Shown here piece by piece: positions 52,728-63,012 of a stretch of DNA of 64,000 nt (positions within the stretch are counted from its first letter, which is position 1; every line of letters starts with the position of its first letter). The position numbers and the translations under genes are program-made. The DNA is from Mucilaginibacter gossypii (GTDB lineage Bacteria > Bacteroidota > Bacteroidia > Sphingobacteriales > Sphingobacteriaceae). The notes beneath the pieces were generated by a model. That model did no database searches. It was not told the origin of the DNA and was given only the letters and a program-made list of their open reading frames with translations. The stretch spans positions 182,449-246,448 of the forward strand of contig NZ_FNCG01000009.1 in the NCBI RefSeq assembly GCF_900100945.1, read 5' to 3'.

Positions 52728-53204
52728 ATGAATACCTCACTCTTTTTACCAGCACTATTAATACTACACTTAACAGGGCTAACGATAATGGCGGGCACCA
52801 CCATTGTTGATTTTACAGTATTTAAAACCTTTTGGAAGCATTTTGATGATAATACAGAAAAATCAAAAGGTATACTGGCAGGTACATCTAAGTCATCAAC
52901 ACTGATTGGAATAGGTGCCGCCCTGCTGGTTATAACAGGCATTGGCATGATGGCCTTAACCCATGGCGTATTTGGCGAACAGCTATGGTTTAGAATAAAA
53001 ATAGGAATTGTTTTGGTTCTAATGCTAAACGGGATATTTTTTGGAAGGAAGCAAGGCGAAGAGTTACGAATGATTATGAATAACGACAAAGCTTACTTAG
53101 CAGAACGGGTTGACCAAATTAAGGTGAACCTTAATATCTTTTTTACAGTACAGCTGATATTGTTTTTCAGCATAGTTTTTTTAAGCATTTTCAAATTTAG
53201 TTAA
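52728..53204 (+). CDS. four-helix integral membrane protein, unknown
   Basis: A 158-residue protein with four hydrophobic segments (about 5-30, 61-82, 88-107 and 133-157). No domain name is certain; the loop KHFDDNTEKSKGILAG and the TM pattern resemble small DUF2214/DUF2269-like membrane proteins. It is followed after 9 bp by an NAD(P)-binding protein gene, so it is probably one operon under MarR control. Confidence 0.72.
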   Translation: MNTSLFLPALLILHLTGLTIMAGTTIVDFTVFKTFWKHFDDNTEKSKGILAGTSKSSTLIGIGAALLVITGIGMMALTHGVFGEQLWFRIKIGIVLVLMLNGIFFGRKQGEELRMIMNNDKAYLAERVDQIKVNLNIFFTVQLILFFSIVFLSIFKFS

Positions 53205-53213
53205 TCGCAAAAA

Positions 53214-53885
53214 ATGGAAATGCAACAAAACATCCCTATTTATAAGTTAGTAATTGTAGGCGCAAACGGCGGCATTGGCAGGCAGTGCGTTGAACAGGCC
53301 CTTCAGGCCGGGCACCTGGTTACCGCAATATTACGAAACCCGGCCAAATTAGCAATCGAGCACCCCAATCTAAAAAAAGTAAGCGGTGATGTTATGCAAC
53401 CCGGCGCATTTGAAAATAATTTTGAAAACCAGGATGCTGTAATTTCGGCAATAGGCGTAGCCGGTGGCGTCGGATCAGATAAACCCACGGCTTTGTATTC
53501 GCAAGGCAATGCCAATATTTTAAAAGCGATGGAACAAAAAGGCATAAAACGCATGTTCCTGATCTCGGCCAGTGCAATTGAAATAAGCCCCGTACTCCCA
53601 TTTTATATCAGGCTTGTTGAAAAATATGTAGTTCAAAAACTGCTGAAACATATGTATACCGATTTGCTCAAAATGGAGGTGGTGATAAAAAGCAGTAACA
53701 TTAGCTGGACTATCATTAGACCACCGCAGCTTACAAATCAGGCTGTTACCGGCACATATCGCATAGCTATTAATGCATTTCTTAAAAACTGCCTGAAAAT
53801 ATCAAGGGCTGATGTTGCGCACTTTATCATCAATAACATTGCTAACCGGGATATTTACCAGGCAACAGTTGAAATTGGATATTAA
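53214..53885 (+). CDS. NAD(P)-binding protein, NmrA/SDR-like
   Basis: A 223-residue Rossmann protein of the atypical-SDR/NmrA type: VIVGANGGIGRQCVEQALQ at the N-terminus (glycine-rich loop), DAVISAIGVAGG, and the C-terminal WTIIRPPQLTNQAVTG. The catalytic Tyr-Lys pair is absent, as in redox-sensing members. It may act as a NADP(H)-dependent quinone or nitroreductase relative, or as a sensor. Second gene of the divergent operon. Confidence 0.85.
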   Translation: MEMQQNIPIYKLVIVGANGGIGRQCVEQALQAGHLVTAILRNPAKLAIEHPNLKKVSGDVMQPGAFENNFENQDAVISAIGVAGGVGSDKPTALYSQGNANILKAMEQKGIKRMFLISASAIEISPVLPFYIRLVEKYVVQKLLKHMYTDLLKMEVVIKSSNISWTIIRPPQLTNQAVTGTYRIAINAFLKNCLKISRADVAHFIINNIANRDIYQATVEIGY

Positions 53886-53969
53886 CACTAAAATTCCGCC
53901 AATGAAGCGGGACATTTTTAACTACTGTTAACTTAGCGATCCAATCAAAGCTGACTATCTCATATAATA

Positions 53970-54005
53970 AAAAAAGACCTTTCCATTACTGAAAAGGTCT
54001 TTTTT
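53970..54005. terminator. bidirectional terminator
   Basis: AAAAAAGACCTTTCC...GGAAAAGGTCTTTTTT-type hairpin (stem GACCTTTc/gAAAAGGTC with one mismatch) flanked by A and T runs, between convergent genes. Confidence 0.8.
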
Positions 54006-54021
54006 GTTAGTACGCTGCGGA

Positions 54022-55392
54022 TTATTTTCCGTAAACTATCCAGGAAGCTTTTGACCAGTCATTAGCTGGATCGATCGCACCTATATAGTTGGTTTTATCA
54101 AAGAACGAATCGGATAAGGAGCCATCAAACTTGCCCGCAACAATTGCCGGTGAACCTGCTTTAGGCAATAAGTTTGGAGCAGCATTGTTAAACGGATCGG
54201 TCAACATAATATCTGCTGCAGCAGTGAATGATTTTGTGCCATCACGGCCTTCAACTAATGTTTTTAAACCTGCTGCGTCCAGTAAACCAGCTGTAGCCAA
54301 TTTGTCAACTTTATAAGGTGATGTTACCGCCTGCAGCAAGCTGTTTTTTAAACCGCTTGTTCCGGCGATATAATACTGAGCGGTTGGGTCATTATCCAGG
54401 TCTAAGCCCGCTTTTTGACCTCCCATTACGATGGCATTAGCCAAAATAAATTTTGCACCTCTTCTCCAGCGCATACCATAGCCGTAATCCGCAGATACTC
54501 CTGTGGCGTTATTAGGCCCTATAGCCGTAAAGTTTGACAACAAAGGGAATGTGTTAGGAGTTAATAAATAACCTTTAGCATCTGTTGTGTTATCCACTTC
54601 AAAATTGTTGGAGATATCACCGCTGGTACCTTTATTATCAGTAAATGCCGGATCTTTAACAGAGATCGCGTATTGGATCTTACCATGGTATCCATCATCA
54701 AAATCAAAGTCATCATCGGCATTGTTATAGGCAACCAGGTATTTAGCATTAAATGAACCGCCGAAAAACTCGTAAGCATCGTCAAGGCCGCGAAGCACTT
54801 CAATGTGATCTACTTTGGTACCGCTGCCAACAGTGTACATACTTAAGCCGTTTACTTCATCACCTGGATTAACCGCTTTACCGGCATATTCAATACGTAC
54901 ATATTGTAAAACACCTGAATTATCAGCGTCGTTTGTGCCGCCGAATGGCTGGTGCTCGGTATCTACGCCACCTTCAAGTACTGCGTGGTTGCCATTACCG
55001 GTAGCCGACCCAACGATCACAAGGCCACCGAGATTACCTGGTTTCGGATCAGCCTCCGCCGAGGTGAAAACAATTGGCTTATCAGCAGTTCCGGCGGCAT
55101 TGATCTTACTTCCTTTATAAATAATGAGCACACCTGCTGAGTCTTTATTGCTCACAATTTTGGTTCCCGGATCGATGGTTAAAGTTGCATTATTATCCAC
55201 ATAAACGTAACCGCGAAGCCTGTAAGTAATATCGGCAGTCCAGTGCGTGTCTTTAGTAATCTTTCCCCTAACATCCATTTTGGTAACAGCAGGAGGATTA
55301 ACCGGCGGATTTGTACCCGGGTCATTGTTTTTTGAGCAGGAAGCTAATCCTATCATGGCTAATGAGCCAAGTAAATACAACGTTTTTTTCAT
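54022..55392 (-). CDS. lipoprotein with parallel beta-helix-like repeats, partner of TonB receptor
   Basis: A 456-residue lipoprotein with signal MKKTLYLLGSLAMIGLASC, lipobox LASC. The Gly/Asp/Asn-rich repeats (IDPGTKIVSNKDSAGVL, IVFTSAEADPKPGNLGGLVI, FDFDDGYHGKIQYAIS) are typical of right-handed beta-helix or pectate-lyase-like surface proteins. Two acidic DDD stretches may bind calcium. It follows the TonB receptor gene by 57 bp on the same strand, so they are likely co-transcribed, and this may be the receptor's ligand-binding or processing lipoprotein (inference). Confidence 0.8.
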   Translation of the reverse strand: MKKTLYLLGSLAMIGLASCSKNNDPGTNPPVNPPAVTKMDVRGKITKDTHWTADITYRLRGYVYVDNNATLTIDPGTKIVSNKDSAGVLIIYKGSKINAAGTADKPIVFTSAEADPKPGNLGGLVIVGSATGNGNHAVLEGGVDTEHQPFGGTNDADNSGVLQYVRIEYAGKAVNPGDEVNGLSMYTVGSGTKVDHIEVLRGLDDAYEFFGGSFNAKYLVAYNNADDDFDFDDGYHGKIQYAISVKDPAFTDNKGTSGDISNNFEVDNTTDAKGYLLTPNTFPLLSNFTAIGPNNATGVSADYGYGMRWRRGAKFILANAIVMGGQKAGLDLDNDPTAQYYIAGTSGLKNSLLQAVTSPYKVDKLATAGLLDAAGLKTLVEGRDGTKSFTAAADIMLTDPFNNAAPNLLPKAGSPAIVAGKFDGSLSDSFFDKTNYIGAIDPANDWSKASWIVYGK

Positions 55393-55449
55393 AATAATTG
55401 TTAATAATAATTGATAATAAATTGCAATGCCTTTTACTGTATAGCGTGA

Positions 55450-58284
55450 TTATTTTTTGAAACTGAAATTATATTTGAACGAAAGGGTTGTTCCAAAACC
55501 CGAATAACGGCTTTGGATTATTTTATCCTCTTTAGCATTATATGCGGTACTCCCCGAGCTTCCGTAATTATTATACAATGCAAAAGGCTGCGCAAGCAGG
55601 TCGGATACGGTCAGTTTAAGCTCGGCACGCTTTTTAAATAAAGCCTTACTTAGCTGCATATCGATCACATTCCGCGGCTTCTCATAGATATCCACACCAC
55701 CGGTAACGGCCCTGAAACGTAAACGCTCCCCTATCCTGTTATAAAGCACGTTGAAAGAAAAATCACTACCTTCTGGCGTATAATACAGGCCCGAGTTAAT
55801 CAGGTAGGGTGACTGTCCCTGAAGGGGGGTAGACGCGTTACGGCCATCAGCCAGCTTTACCTTGGCATTGATATAGGAAGCATTCACATAAAATGTTACA
55901 TCATTCAAGAAACTTCCTTCAGCAATAAAATTCAGTTTCTTCCTCATCTCGGCTTCAAAACCGAAATCCTTGGCATTGAGCGCATTCTGATAAGTCAAAA
56001 TATCGTTACCCTGATTAATCTGCTCGATCGGATTCTTAAATTTCTTGTAAAAAGCCGAAACCGAGATGATCTCCCCTCCTGACGGATAATATTCAAAGCG
56101 AAGGTCTGCGTTATCAATTATACTTCGCTGCAGGTCCGGGTTACCGCTGACGATAAAGTTAGTCTGGTAGTCAAAATAGCGAAAACTGGCAAGCTCTCTG
56201 AACTCCGGGCGGTTTACCGACCTGAAGTATGCCGCACGTAAATTCACCTTCTCCGATAAACTATAGGTCAGGTTACCCGAAGGCAGAACATCGGTATTAT
56301 TATATTTCTGTTCGGTCTGGCCCAGCGGTTTAAGCGACTGCGCATACCGTTCAACACGTGCCCCCCAAACCAAACGGATTTTTTTGTTCAGCTTATTGTC
56401 CAGCATCACATAACCCGCGTCCTGATCGGCTTTTCCTTTGTAATCGGTGGAGCTAAGGTCCAGGCGCGACAGATCGATCCCGTTTTGAGCAATACTTTGA
56501 GGACTGAACACATTAAAGATCGTATAACCGCCGGTGAGCGGGATTGCTTTGTTTCCGAAGCCTATGGCGTCAGTGTATCCCAGCGCGTCAATGCTGAAAT
56601 CACGGTCACGATGAGAAATAAGCCCACCAAATTTCAATTTCTGCGACTCATCAAGCCACTTGAACGGAACTGCCAGGTTTGCTTTCGCGCCGTAAATATT
56701 TTCATTTAATTTTGAATACACACGGCCAAGGTCATTAGGTTTGGGGCTGTTTTCGCTGGATAATGAGATATATTCGGGCTGGTTCAAAGGTGTATAGATG
56801 GTTACGATCCTTTGGTCGGGCTGGTTCCGGTATGATAAACCGTAGGAAGCATTCCAGTCAAAAATAATATTCTTTTTTCCCAGCGTGTGCTGCCCTTCCA
56901 ATGCGGAAGTATAAATGCCGTTTTGAGTTGTCTCCACAGAGTAGCCTTTGTAGCGCAGCGGGTCTGTTTGACCGGCCTCAAAATTCAGGGCATTGTTGGT
57001 TTGCTCGAAGTCAACAGAAAAGTCGTTATTGTAAAGGTTTCTCCAGGCAATTTTGTTTTTTCCGAATGTATAAGCGAAATTCAGCAAACCGCCAAGGCTT
57101 TTATAGTTGGTATAAGTATTACGGTCAAAGCTGTACAGGGGAAGCTCTTTCGATGCGTCATTGAACCCGGTATAACCAATTCTGTCACCAAATGATGCAC
57201 GGTGCCCATTGCTGTAGTTCAGACTGAAGTTATAACCCAGGCGATTGCCATTTGTATTGATTTTGGAATTGCCCGTGGAAAATTGAAAACCAATATTGGG
57301 AAGGCTCATTTGCCCTTCTTTGTAATAAAAAGTATTGGGAAATTGCTGCGCTATAGCGGTTTTTTCGGCACTTGTTGTCCCGGATGTATAGTCTTTTTTC
57401 ACATTAGAATAAGCCGCAGGCAGCTTTCTTGAACCGTCATCGAATCCAAGAAAATCATATTTCCCGTTAGGCCTCGCATCAATAAAATTATTCTTAAGGG
57501 TAGTTTTGGAATTATAGCCAACGCTTATCGCCACTTCCAGGAACCTGCTGTCGGGAATATCTTTGGTAATAGTATTGATTGTACCACCCGCAAAATCACC
57601 GGGCAGATCTGGCGTCGCCGTTTTGTACACGATAATATTATCGACAAGACTTGAAGGAATGATGTCAAAAGCAAAAGCTTTTTTATCCGGTTCGGAACTT
57701 GGCAGCGTTGTCCCGTTCATCATATTGTTATTATACCTTTCGGATAAACCACGGATAACAACGAATTTACCCTCCTGCACGCTTGTTCCGCTGACGCGTT
57801 TCAAAACGTCACCAGTATTCCGGTCAGGGGATTTACGGATCATATCGGCAGATATACCATCACTTAATTGTATACTATTCTTCTGCCTTGCGTAAAGGGC
57901 GTTTACTGAAGCCTGGCGGTAAGTAGCTTTCACAACAACTTCATTAAGAGCTTGCGTTGAAGATTGGGTCAAAGCGACATCCAGCGAGGTTACTGCACCT
58001 GCCTGAACTTCCACATCAGAAACCGATTTGCTCTGGTAACCGATGTATTTAACAACGATACTGTATTTGCCCGGCTGAAGTCCACTCAATATATACCGGC
58101 CTTCCACATTGGTGGCAGCGCCCTTGCTGCCGCCCTGTAAGCCAACTGTCGCGCCTATGAGTGTTTCACCAGTCTTTTGGTCGATTACCCTACCGGCAAT
58201 TTTACCCACTGACTGTGCAAATGAATTGGAGCTTATTAAAAAACTTAAAAGAATGAAAGAAAAGAGCCGAGTAAACTTTTGCAT
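55450..58284 (-). CDS. TonB-dependent outer-membrane receptor with carboxypeptidase-regulatory domain
   Basis: A 944-residue receptor. It has a signal peptide (LFSFILLSFLISSNSFAQ), and a carboxypeptidase-regulatory-like domain at about 27-110. The plug domain at about 125-245 carries DVLKRVSGTSVQEGKFVVIRG split before the SERYNNNMMNG loop. A large beta-barrel ends in ...SFKYNFSFKK. It is not of the SusC type as no SusD gene follows. It is followed by the lipoprotein gene; a winged-helix gene is divergent. The ligand is unknown. Confidence 0.9.
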   Translation of the reverse strand: MQKFTRLFSFILLSFLISSNSFAQSVGKIAGRVIDQKTGETLIGATVGLQGGSKGAATNVEGRYILSGLQPGKYSIVVKYIGYQSKSVSDVEVQAGAVTSLDVALTQSSTQALNEVVVKATYRQASVNALYARQKNSIQLSDGISADMIRKSPDRNTGDVLKRVSGTSVQEGKFVVIRGLSERYNNNMMNGTTLPSSEPDKKAFAFDIIPSSLVDNIIVYKTATPDLPGDFAGGTINTITKDIPDSRFLEVAISVGYNSKTTLKNNFIDARPNGKYDFLGFDDGSRKLPAAYSNVKKDYTSGTTSAEKTAIAQQFPNTFYYKEGQMSLPNIGFQFSTGNSKINTNGNRLGYNFSLNYSNGHRASFGDRIGYTGFNDASKELPLYSFDRNTYTNYKSLGGLLNFAYTFGKNKIAWRNLYNNDFSVDFEQTNNALNFEAGQTDPLRYKGYSVETTQNGIYTSALEGQHTLGKKNIIFDWNASYGLSYRNQPDQRIVTIYTPLNQPEYISLSSENSPKPNDLGRVYSKLNENIYGAKANLAVPFKWLDESQKLKFGGLISHRDRDFSIDALGYTDAIGFGNKAIPLTGGYTIFNVFSPQSIAQNGIDLSRLDLSSTDYKGKADQDAGYVMLDNKLNKKIRLVWGARVERYAQSLKPLGQTEQKYNNTDVLPSGNLTYSLSEKVNLRAAYFRSVNRPEFRELASFRYFDYQTNFIVSGNPDLQRSIIDNADLRFEYYPSGGEIISVSAFYKKFKNPIEQINQGNDILTYQNALNAKDFGFEAEMRKKLNFIAEGSFLNDVTFYVNASYINAKVKLADGRNASTPLQGQSPYLINSGLYYTPEGSDFSFNVLYNRIGERLRFRAVTGGVDIYEKPRNVIDMQLSKALFKKRAELKLTVSDLLAQPFALYNNYGSSGSTAYNAKEDKIIQSRYSGFGTTLSFKYNFSFKK

Positions 58285-58459
58285 AATCTTAAATGACGCT
58301 CAAAATTATCGGCGATAAATTAAGCCAATGTTAACTTCATATTATCAAAAAGAATATATTGAATAATCGATATTATAGACAATCTTAAATAGATCAAGAA
58401 GCTTCCAACATTCAAAAAACAAACTCTATTTTAGCACGATCAAATAATTGTAAACAGCG

Positions 58460-58807
58460 ATGGCACAAAAGAAAACAGAAGAGTTCAGTTATCCCGACCA
58501 GTTCATCTCAGATGTATCCATAGCACTGTCGCACCCCGGTAGGATCTCTATTATCCGTATCATTGCAAGGAAACCTGGGATTACCACAGGCGAGCTCGTT
58601 GAATTTCTACCGTTCGCACAATCTACAGTATCCCACCATTTGAAGGAGTTGATCAAAACCGAATTGATCTCGGTTAGCATCGATGGAAAAAGATCTTTGT
58701 ATACATTAAATGAAAATATGTGGAGCAGATTCGCCAGACATTATGGTCGCCTCGTAGAAGAACTGGGCATACCGGATTCCCACGAAGCTGAACCGGAACA
58801 ACATTAA
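58460..58807 (+). CDS. ArsR-type winged-helix regulator
   Basis: A 115-residue regulator. The winged helix is at about 15-100: SDVSIALSHPGRISIIRIIA, TTGELVEFLPFAQSTVSHHL (recognition helix), KELIKTELISVSIDGKRSLY (wing). It lacks the ELCVCDL metal motif, so a metal sensor is not supported. It is 24 bp before a second winged-helix gene and divergent from the TonB receptor. Confidence 0.86.
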   Translation: MAQKKTEEFSYPDQFISDVSIALSHPGRISIIRIIARKPGITTGELVEFLPFAQSTVSHHLKELIKTELISVSIDGKRSLYTLNENMWSRFARHYGRLVEELGIPDSHEAEPEQH

Positions 58808-58831
58808 TTTATATTCTATAATATCGTATCT

Positions 58832-59536
58832 ATGCCCGGTTCAAATATGGATATCAATAAAGCAGATCTGGAACTTTGCAACTTTGCCAGGTTGCTGGCG
58901 CTCCCAATCAGGGTATGTATCTTCAAAACGCTTATCGCTAATAACAACATACTGTCTCACGAGGCATTACTTTCTCTTCCTTTTAACCCAGGCCAATTAA
59001 CGAAGCATATCACTGATCTTAAAAAAGCAGGCTTTGTAACCATCAGACGCGAGAATAGAAAGATCAGATATGAGCTTAAAACATCCGATATAAACCGCCC
59101 TGCCAGGCAGTTGGCGGATCTTTTCAAAATCATCGGCAGCTACGCACCTATTGAGCCACTAAACCCTAACACCGTCGCTTCCGGGAAAGAGAGCCTCCCA
59201 CCTGCCGCTTTGAGTTTTGGTGGATTGATCAAAAAGTACAGGACAACATTAAAGTTTTCACAAGAATATTTATCCGCAGAACTTGGAATGAACCGGAGCG
59301 ACTTAAGCAGAATAGAATCAGATAAAAAGGACTTTCCTCCGGGGAAGCTACAACTGCTGGCGCTGGCACTATCTGTTGAATGTGATGTATTAAAAAAGCA
59401 ATTCTATAGTTTCAAAATTGTGGAAATGGTTGACAAAAGTGGGTTTGACGAGGCCGTATTAAAAAATGTCAGTAACGTGCTGCAGGCCGGTATTCCCGTC
59501 TCCGAACATTTCCCAACCAGGCGGGCTACCCGATAA
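58832..59536 (+). CDS. winged-helix and XRE helix-turn-helix fusion regulator
   Basis: A 234-residue protein with two DNA-binding domains. Residues 10-90 form an ArsR-type winged helix (LCNFARLLALPIRVCIFKTL, LPFNPGQLTKHITDLKKAGF). Residues 128-190 are an XRE/Cro-type HTH (GGLIKKYRTTLKFSQEYLSA, LGMNRSDLSRIESDKKDFPP). An unstructured linker joins them. This combination is unusual. With the preceding ArsR gene it may control the divergent TonB receptor (inference). Confidence 0.84.
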   Translation: MPGSNMDINKADLELCNFARLLALPIRVCIFKTLIANNNILSHEALLSLPFNPGQLTKHITDLKKAGFVTIRRENRKIRYELKTSDINRPARQLADLFKIIGSYAPIEPLNPNTVASGKESLPPAALSFGGLIKKYRTTLKFSQEYLSAELGMNRSDLSRIESDKKDFPPGKLQLLALALSVECDVLKKQFYSFKIVEMVDKSGFDEAVLKNVSNVLQAGIPVSEHFPTRRATR

Positions 59537-59691
59537 ATGCTGTTTATATTACATTCATATGTTATGTAGGAGATTTTCACGCCACTCTTGGTGATTATCC
59601 TTTTTAATGCAATGGCTGAGCATAATTCAGTATAACATTAATGTATATTAAAGGCAACAAGCGAAGATTGAATCGATCTTAAGATATAAAC

Positions 59692-61032
59692 TCATTTCTC
59701 ATGCAATTTAATCTTCATAAGTAACCTGTTTAATACCAGTTGCCCAACTTGCTTACCCTCTTCTGTTCCAACTATGCAGGAATTTTTAAAATGTATACCG
59801 CCATAAACGCGCGATATGCCCGCTTCCATTGCTGCTTCCCTAAAAGATCTAAAGCTACGGGGTGCTATTCCAAACTCAGTCTCTGATGTATCCCGATATG
59901 CAAAATTATCTCCGAATTGGTTGGTCAAAATCTCGGCTGCGGCGGCCGAGATTACAGCATGGCCGCTTACATATTCGGGGAATGAGGGCGTTTGAATATA
60001 TGTTTTCCAGTCAGGGTCCAAATATTTGGTTATTACAGTCTCGGGGCGAACTAAATTATATTTATACTTAAAATACCAGCAGTTGATAAATGCATCGAAT
60101 AAAGCAATCGATGTTTCAGCATATGCACAAACTGTGCTGCTAAAATCTGCCTTGCACGTTTCTGAGGCTATCCCCGCGATATTCATCCAATGCCCGCCTG
60201 GTGAGAACTTCTTAGTTCCGAAGGTGGCATGTCCCACAACGTTTAACTTAAAGGCATTATCATCCCAAAAATCAGCGATGTGTTTTTGCTCTTTGGTAAG
60301 ATTTGTACCAACAGACTTTACATCTAATACGTCCTTATAAAACTGGCTATTTATGTCCTTCATATCAAATAAAGGAGGTGGTGGTGGCGCCACCTGCGAA
60401 GCTGAATCGAGTATTAAAGGCCTAATCTCTCCCCAATGCGGTTCCAATGCTTGTGAATACATAGGTGGTGTAGGTACCCAACGCCCTTCTTTTTTTGTAA
60501 CCGTGTATTTGTTAGCGGATCGAGTTTGTGCATAATGATCCGTTTTGCTCCATTTCATAATGTGCTTTGCAACTACATCTGAATAGTTCACCGAATGCTC
60601 AAATACATCAGACGGCATTCCGCCATCTTTTGCTTCCTTTTTTAATGCATCGACATATTCGTCCATACTCCCCTCAGGAAATGTAACCGCATTCCCTACA
60701 TAGCAAAAGGCAAGCAAGGATGCAAACGGGTAATCAATTTCAACACCCGGAGCAGGTTTTGGTGTAGCGGTTAAATGCCTGATTTGACCTGCCAACGACC
60801 GGAATTTTTTAGGGTCTTGGGCGGATATTACCTCGTATGCGGCAATGTTAGCATACGCATAGTTACGGGAAGCAATGACCGGCGGAAAATTATTTTCAAG
60901 TATAATGTCATTTAACTTTTTTTCCGTAATACGGTACAATTCCGGATTATCAGTTATCCTTTGATAATCAGCTTTTTGGCAGGAACTAAGCAAAATGATA
61001 ATCCCTGAAAGCCAAAGTAAAAAACGATTCAT
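59692..61032 (-). CDS. vanadium-dependent haloperoxidase-like lipoprotein
   Basis: A 446-residue lipoprotein (signal FLLWLSGIIILLSSC, lipobox LSSC). The C-terminal half carries the vanadium-haloperoxidase/PAP2 fingerprints: KX6RP as KYKYNLVRPETVI (near residue 326), SGH in PSFPEYVSGHAVISAAAA, and SRX5HX3 as SRVYGGIHFKNS, where the last conserved Asp is Ser. A peroxidase or a phosphatase are both possible. Same strand as the upstream GMC oxidoreductase, with a 249-bp gap. Confidence 0.85.
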   Translation of the reverse strand: MNRFLLWLSGIIILLSSCQKADYQRITDNPELYRITEKKLNDIILENNFPPVIASRNYAYANIAAYEVISAQDPKKFRSLAGQIRHLTATPKPAPGVEIDYPFASLLAFCYVGNAVTFPEGSMDEYVDALKKEAKDGGMPSDVFEHSVNYSDVVAKHIMKWSKTDHYAQTRSANKYTVTKKEGRWVPTPPMYSQALEPHWGEIRPLILDSASQVAPPPPPLFDMKDINSQFYKDVLDVKSVGTNLTKEQKHIADFWDDNAFKLNVVGHATFGTKKFSPGGHWMNIAGIASETCKADFSSTVCAYAETSIALFDAFINCWYFKYKYNLVRPETVITKYLDPDWKTYIQTPSFPEYVSGHAVISAAAAEILTNQFGDNFAYRDTSETEFGIAPRSFRSFREAAMEAGISRVYGGIHFKNSCIVGTEEGKQVGQLVLNRLLMKIKLHEK

Positions 61033-61281
61033 AAAAATTTATTAATTGTGACGCAGCATAGCTACTATATGAAAAGGTGCTTTTTATTTGATAATATCTA
61101 AAAATGATAGCGACATTTAAATCTACTGCCCATGATAATGAGTCGGAACTATTATCCCGGTATCTTCGGGCTTTGAAATTTGCTGCGTTTTGCGATAAAA
61201 CAGATGCTTACCAATATTGCTGTATTGTATTAATTATATTTCGTCTGATTAATTATTAAAATTAAAGCTTAAATATATCGC

Positions 61282-63012
61282 TTATAAATTGCCTTTTTTT
61301 AACTCATCCACAGCATAGTGAGCCGCGCGTGCGGTCAGCGCCATATAAGTGAGCGATGGGTTTTGACACGCGCTTGAAGTCATGCAGGCCCCATCAGTTA
61401 CAAACACATTTTGCGCGTCCCAAACCTGGTTGTGCGCGTTGAGTACCGATGTTTTTGGATCTTTACCCATACGTGCACTCCCCATCTCGTGAATGCCCTG
61501 ACCAATTGCATAATTTTTATCCCAGGTTGTGATATTCTTTACCCCGGCCGCTTCATACATGGCCACCAATTCTTTAATAATATCCTTACGCATACTTAGC
61601 TCATTCTCTTTCAAACCCGCATCCATTGAAAGTACAGGCAACCCCCACTTATCTTTCACATCTTTATTAAGCGTTATTTTATTATCGTGATAGGGCAAAA
61701 TTTCACCAAAACCGGTTGCTCCGATATGCCATGCACCAGGTTCTGTAAGCGCATCTTTAAAATCAGCACCTATATTCATTTCCGCAACATCCCGGCTCCA
61801 GCCGTCCCTGCTGGCGCTTCCCTGGTAACCATAGCCGCGCAGAAAGTCCCTTTTATCACCAAACAAGTTAACAAAACGGGGAATATAAAAACCATTCGCT
61901 CTGCGGCCAAAATAGTATTTGTCTTCGAAGCCTTCTATTGTTCCTTGTGCACCGAGCATATAATGATGATCCATAATATTATGTCCTAATTCGCCGCTGC
62001 TACTGCCCAATCCGCCTTGCCATACATCTGTTGCGGTATTCATCAAAACCCATGCACTGTTCAGTGCAGAAGCATTCAGGAATACAATTTTTGAATAAAA
62101 TTCATAGGTTTTATTCGTTTCGCCATCCAGCACCTCAACACCCGTCGCTTTGCTGGTGTCTTTATCGTACAAAATTTTGGTTACGATTGACCATGGCCTG
62201 ACGGTAAGGTTACCCGTTGCCATTGCTGCGGGCAGCGTTGAAGATTGTGTACTGAAATAACCGCCAAATGGGCAGCCCTCCCAGCACCGGTTTCTAAACT
62301 GACACTGCGTCCTTGCCTGGATAGGCGCGGTAAGATTGGCCACGCGGCCTATAAACATGTGGCGCTGCCCCTTGTAAAAAGCTTTTATTCTTGATGCCAC
62401 ATCTTTTTCCACACAATTTAGTTGCATAGGCGGCAAGTAGTGCCCATCGGGTAAATGGGGCAAGCCCTCCGTCGATCCACTTATTCCGGCAAATTTTTCT
62501 ACATAGTCATACCATGGCGCCAGTTCTTTATAACGAATAGGCCAATCAACAGCAATACCATCTTTTGCATTGGCTTCAAAATCAAAATCGCTCCACCGGT
62601 AGCTTTGCCGCCCCCATAAAGTAGACCTTCCGCCTAACTGATACGAACGCCACCACGTAAACGGTTTAACTTCTACATAAGGACAATCCTTTTCATTTAC
62701 CCATGATTTCATCAGGGGTTCCTGGGCCGCGGTCCCATACATGGCCCAATCCCGGGATATAACAGGGTTATCTGTTTTCTGCTGTAAGGTAGCATTGCCC
62801 CGGTGTTCAAATTCCCATGGATCTTTTGTAGCGGTAACATAATCCTTTATATGCTCATAATTACGACCGCGTTCAAGCATTAATACTTTCAGACCTTTTT
62901 CGGTTAATTCCTTTGCAGCCCATCCACCGCTAATCCCCGAGCCTATTACAATAGCATCGTAGGTGTTTTGAATTTTAGCTTTGGTATTTACGTTCAATGA
63001 ATCTATTGGCAT
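61282..63012 (-). CDS. GMC-family FAD oxidoreductase
   Basis: A 576-residue flavoenzyme, started at ATG 63012; a TTG at 63060 would add 16 residues. FAD-binding DAIVIGSGISGGWAAKEL and the ERGRN end of strand 2 are at the N-terminus; GGRSTLWGRQSYRW and the C-terminal GMC_oxred_C (GQGIHEMGSARMGKDPKTS, VTDGACMTSSACQNPSLTYM) are clear. Cys-rich RTQCQFRNRCWEGCPFGG is typical of Bacteroidota GMC enzymes. The substrate is probably a sugar or alcohol, but it is not known. Confidence 0.9.
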   Translation of the reverse strand: MPIDSLNVNTKAKIQNTYDAIVIGSGISGGWAAKELTEKGLKVLMLERGRNYEHIKDYVTATKDPWEFEHRGNATLQQKTDNPVISRDWAMYGTAAQEPLMKSWVNEKDCPYVEVKPFTWWRSYQLGGRSTLWGRQSYRWSDFDFEANAKDGIAVDWPIRYKELAPWYDYVEKFAGISGSTEGLPHLPDGHYLPPMQLNCVEKDVASRIKAFYKGQRHMFIGRVANLTAPIQARTQCQFRNRCWEGCPFGGYFSTQSSTLPAAMATGNLTVRPWSIVTKILYDKDTSKATGVEVLDGETNKTYEFYSKIVFLNASALNSAWVLMNTATDVWQGGLGSSSGELGHNIMDHHYMLGAQGTIEGFEDKYYFGRRANGFYIPRFVNLFGDKRDFLRGYGYQGSASRDGWSRDVAEMNIGADFKDALTEPGAWHIGATGFGEILPYHDNKITLNKDVKDKWGLPVLSMDAGLKENELSMRKDIIKELVAMYEAAGVKNITTWDKNYAIGQGIHEMGSARMGKDPKTSVLNAHNQVWDAQNVFVTDGACMTSSACQNPSLTYMALTARAAHYAVDELKKGNL

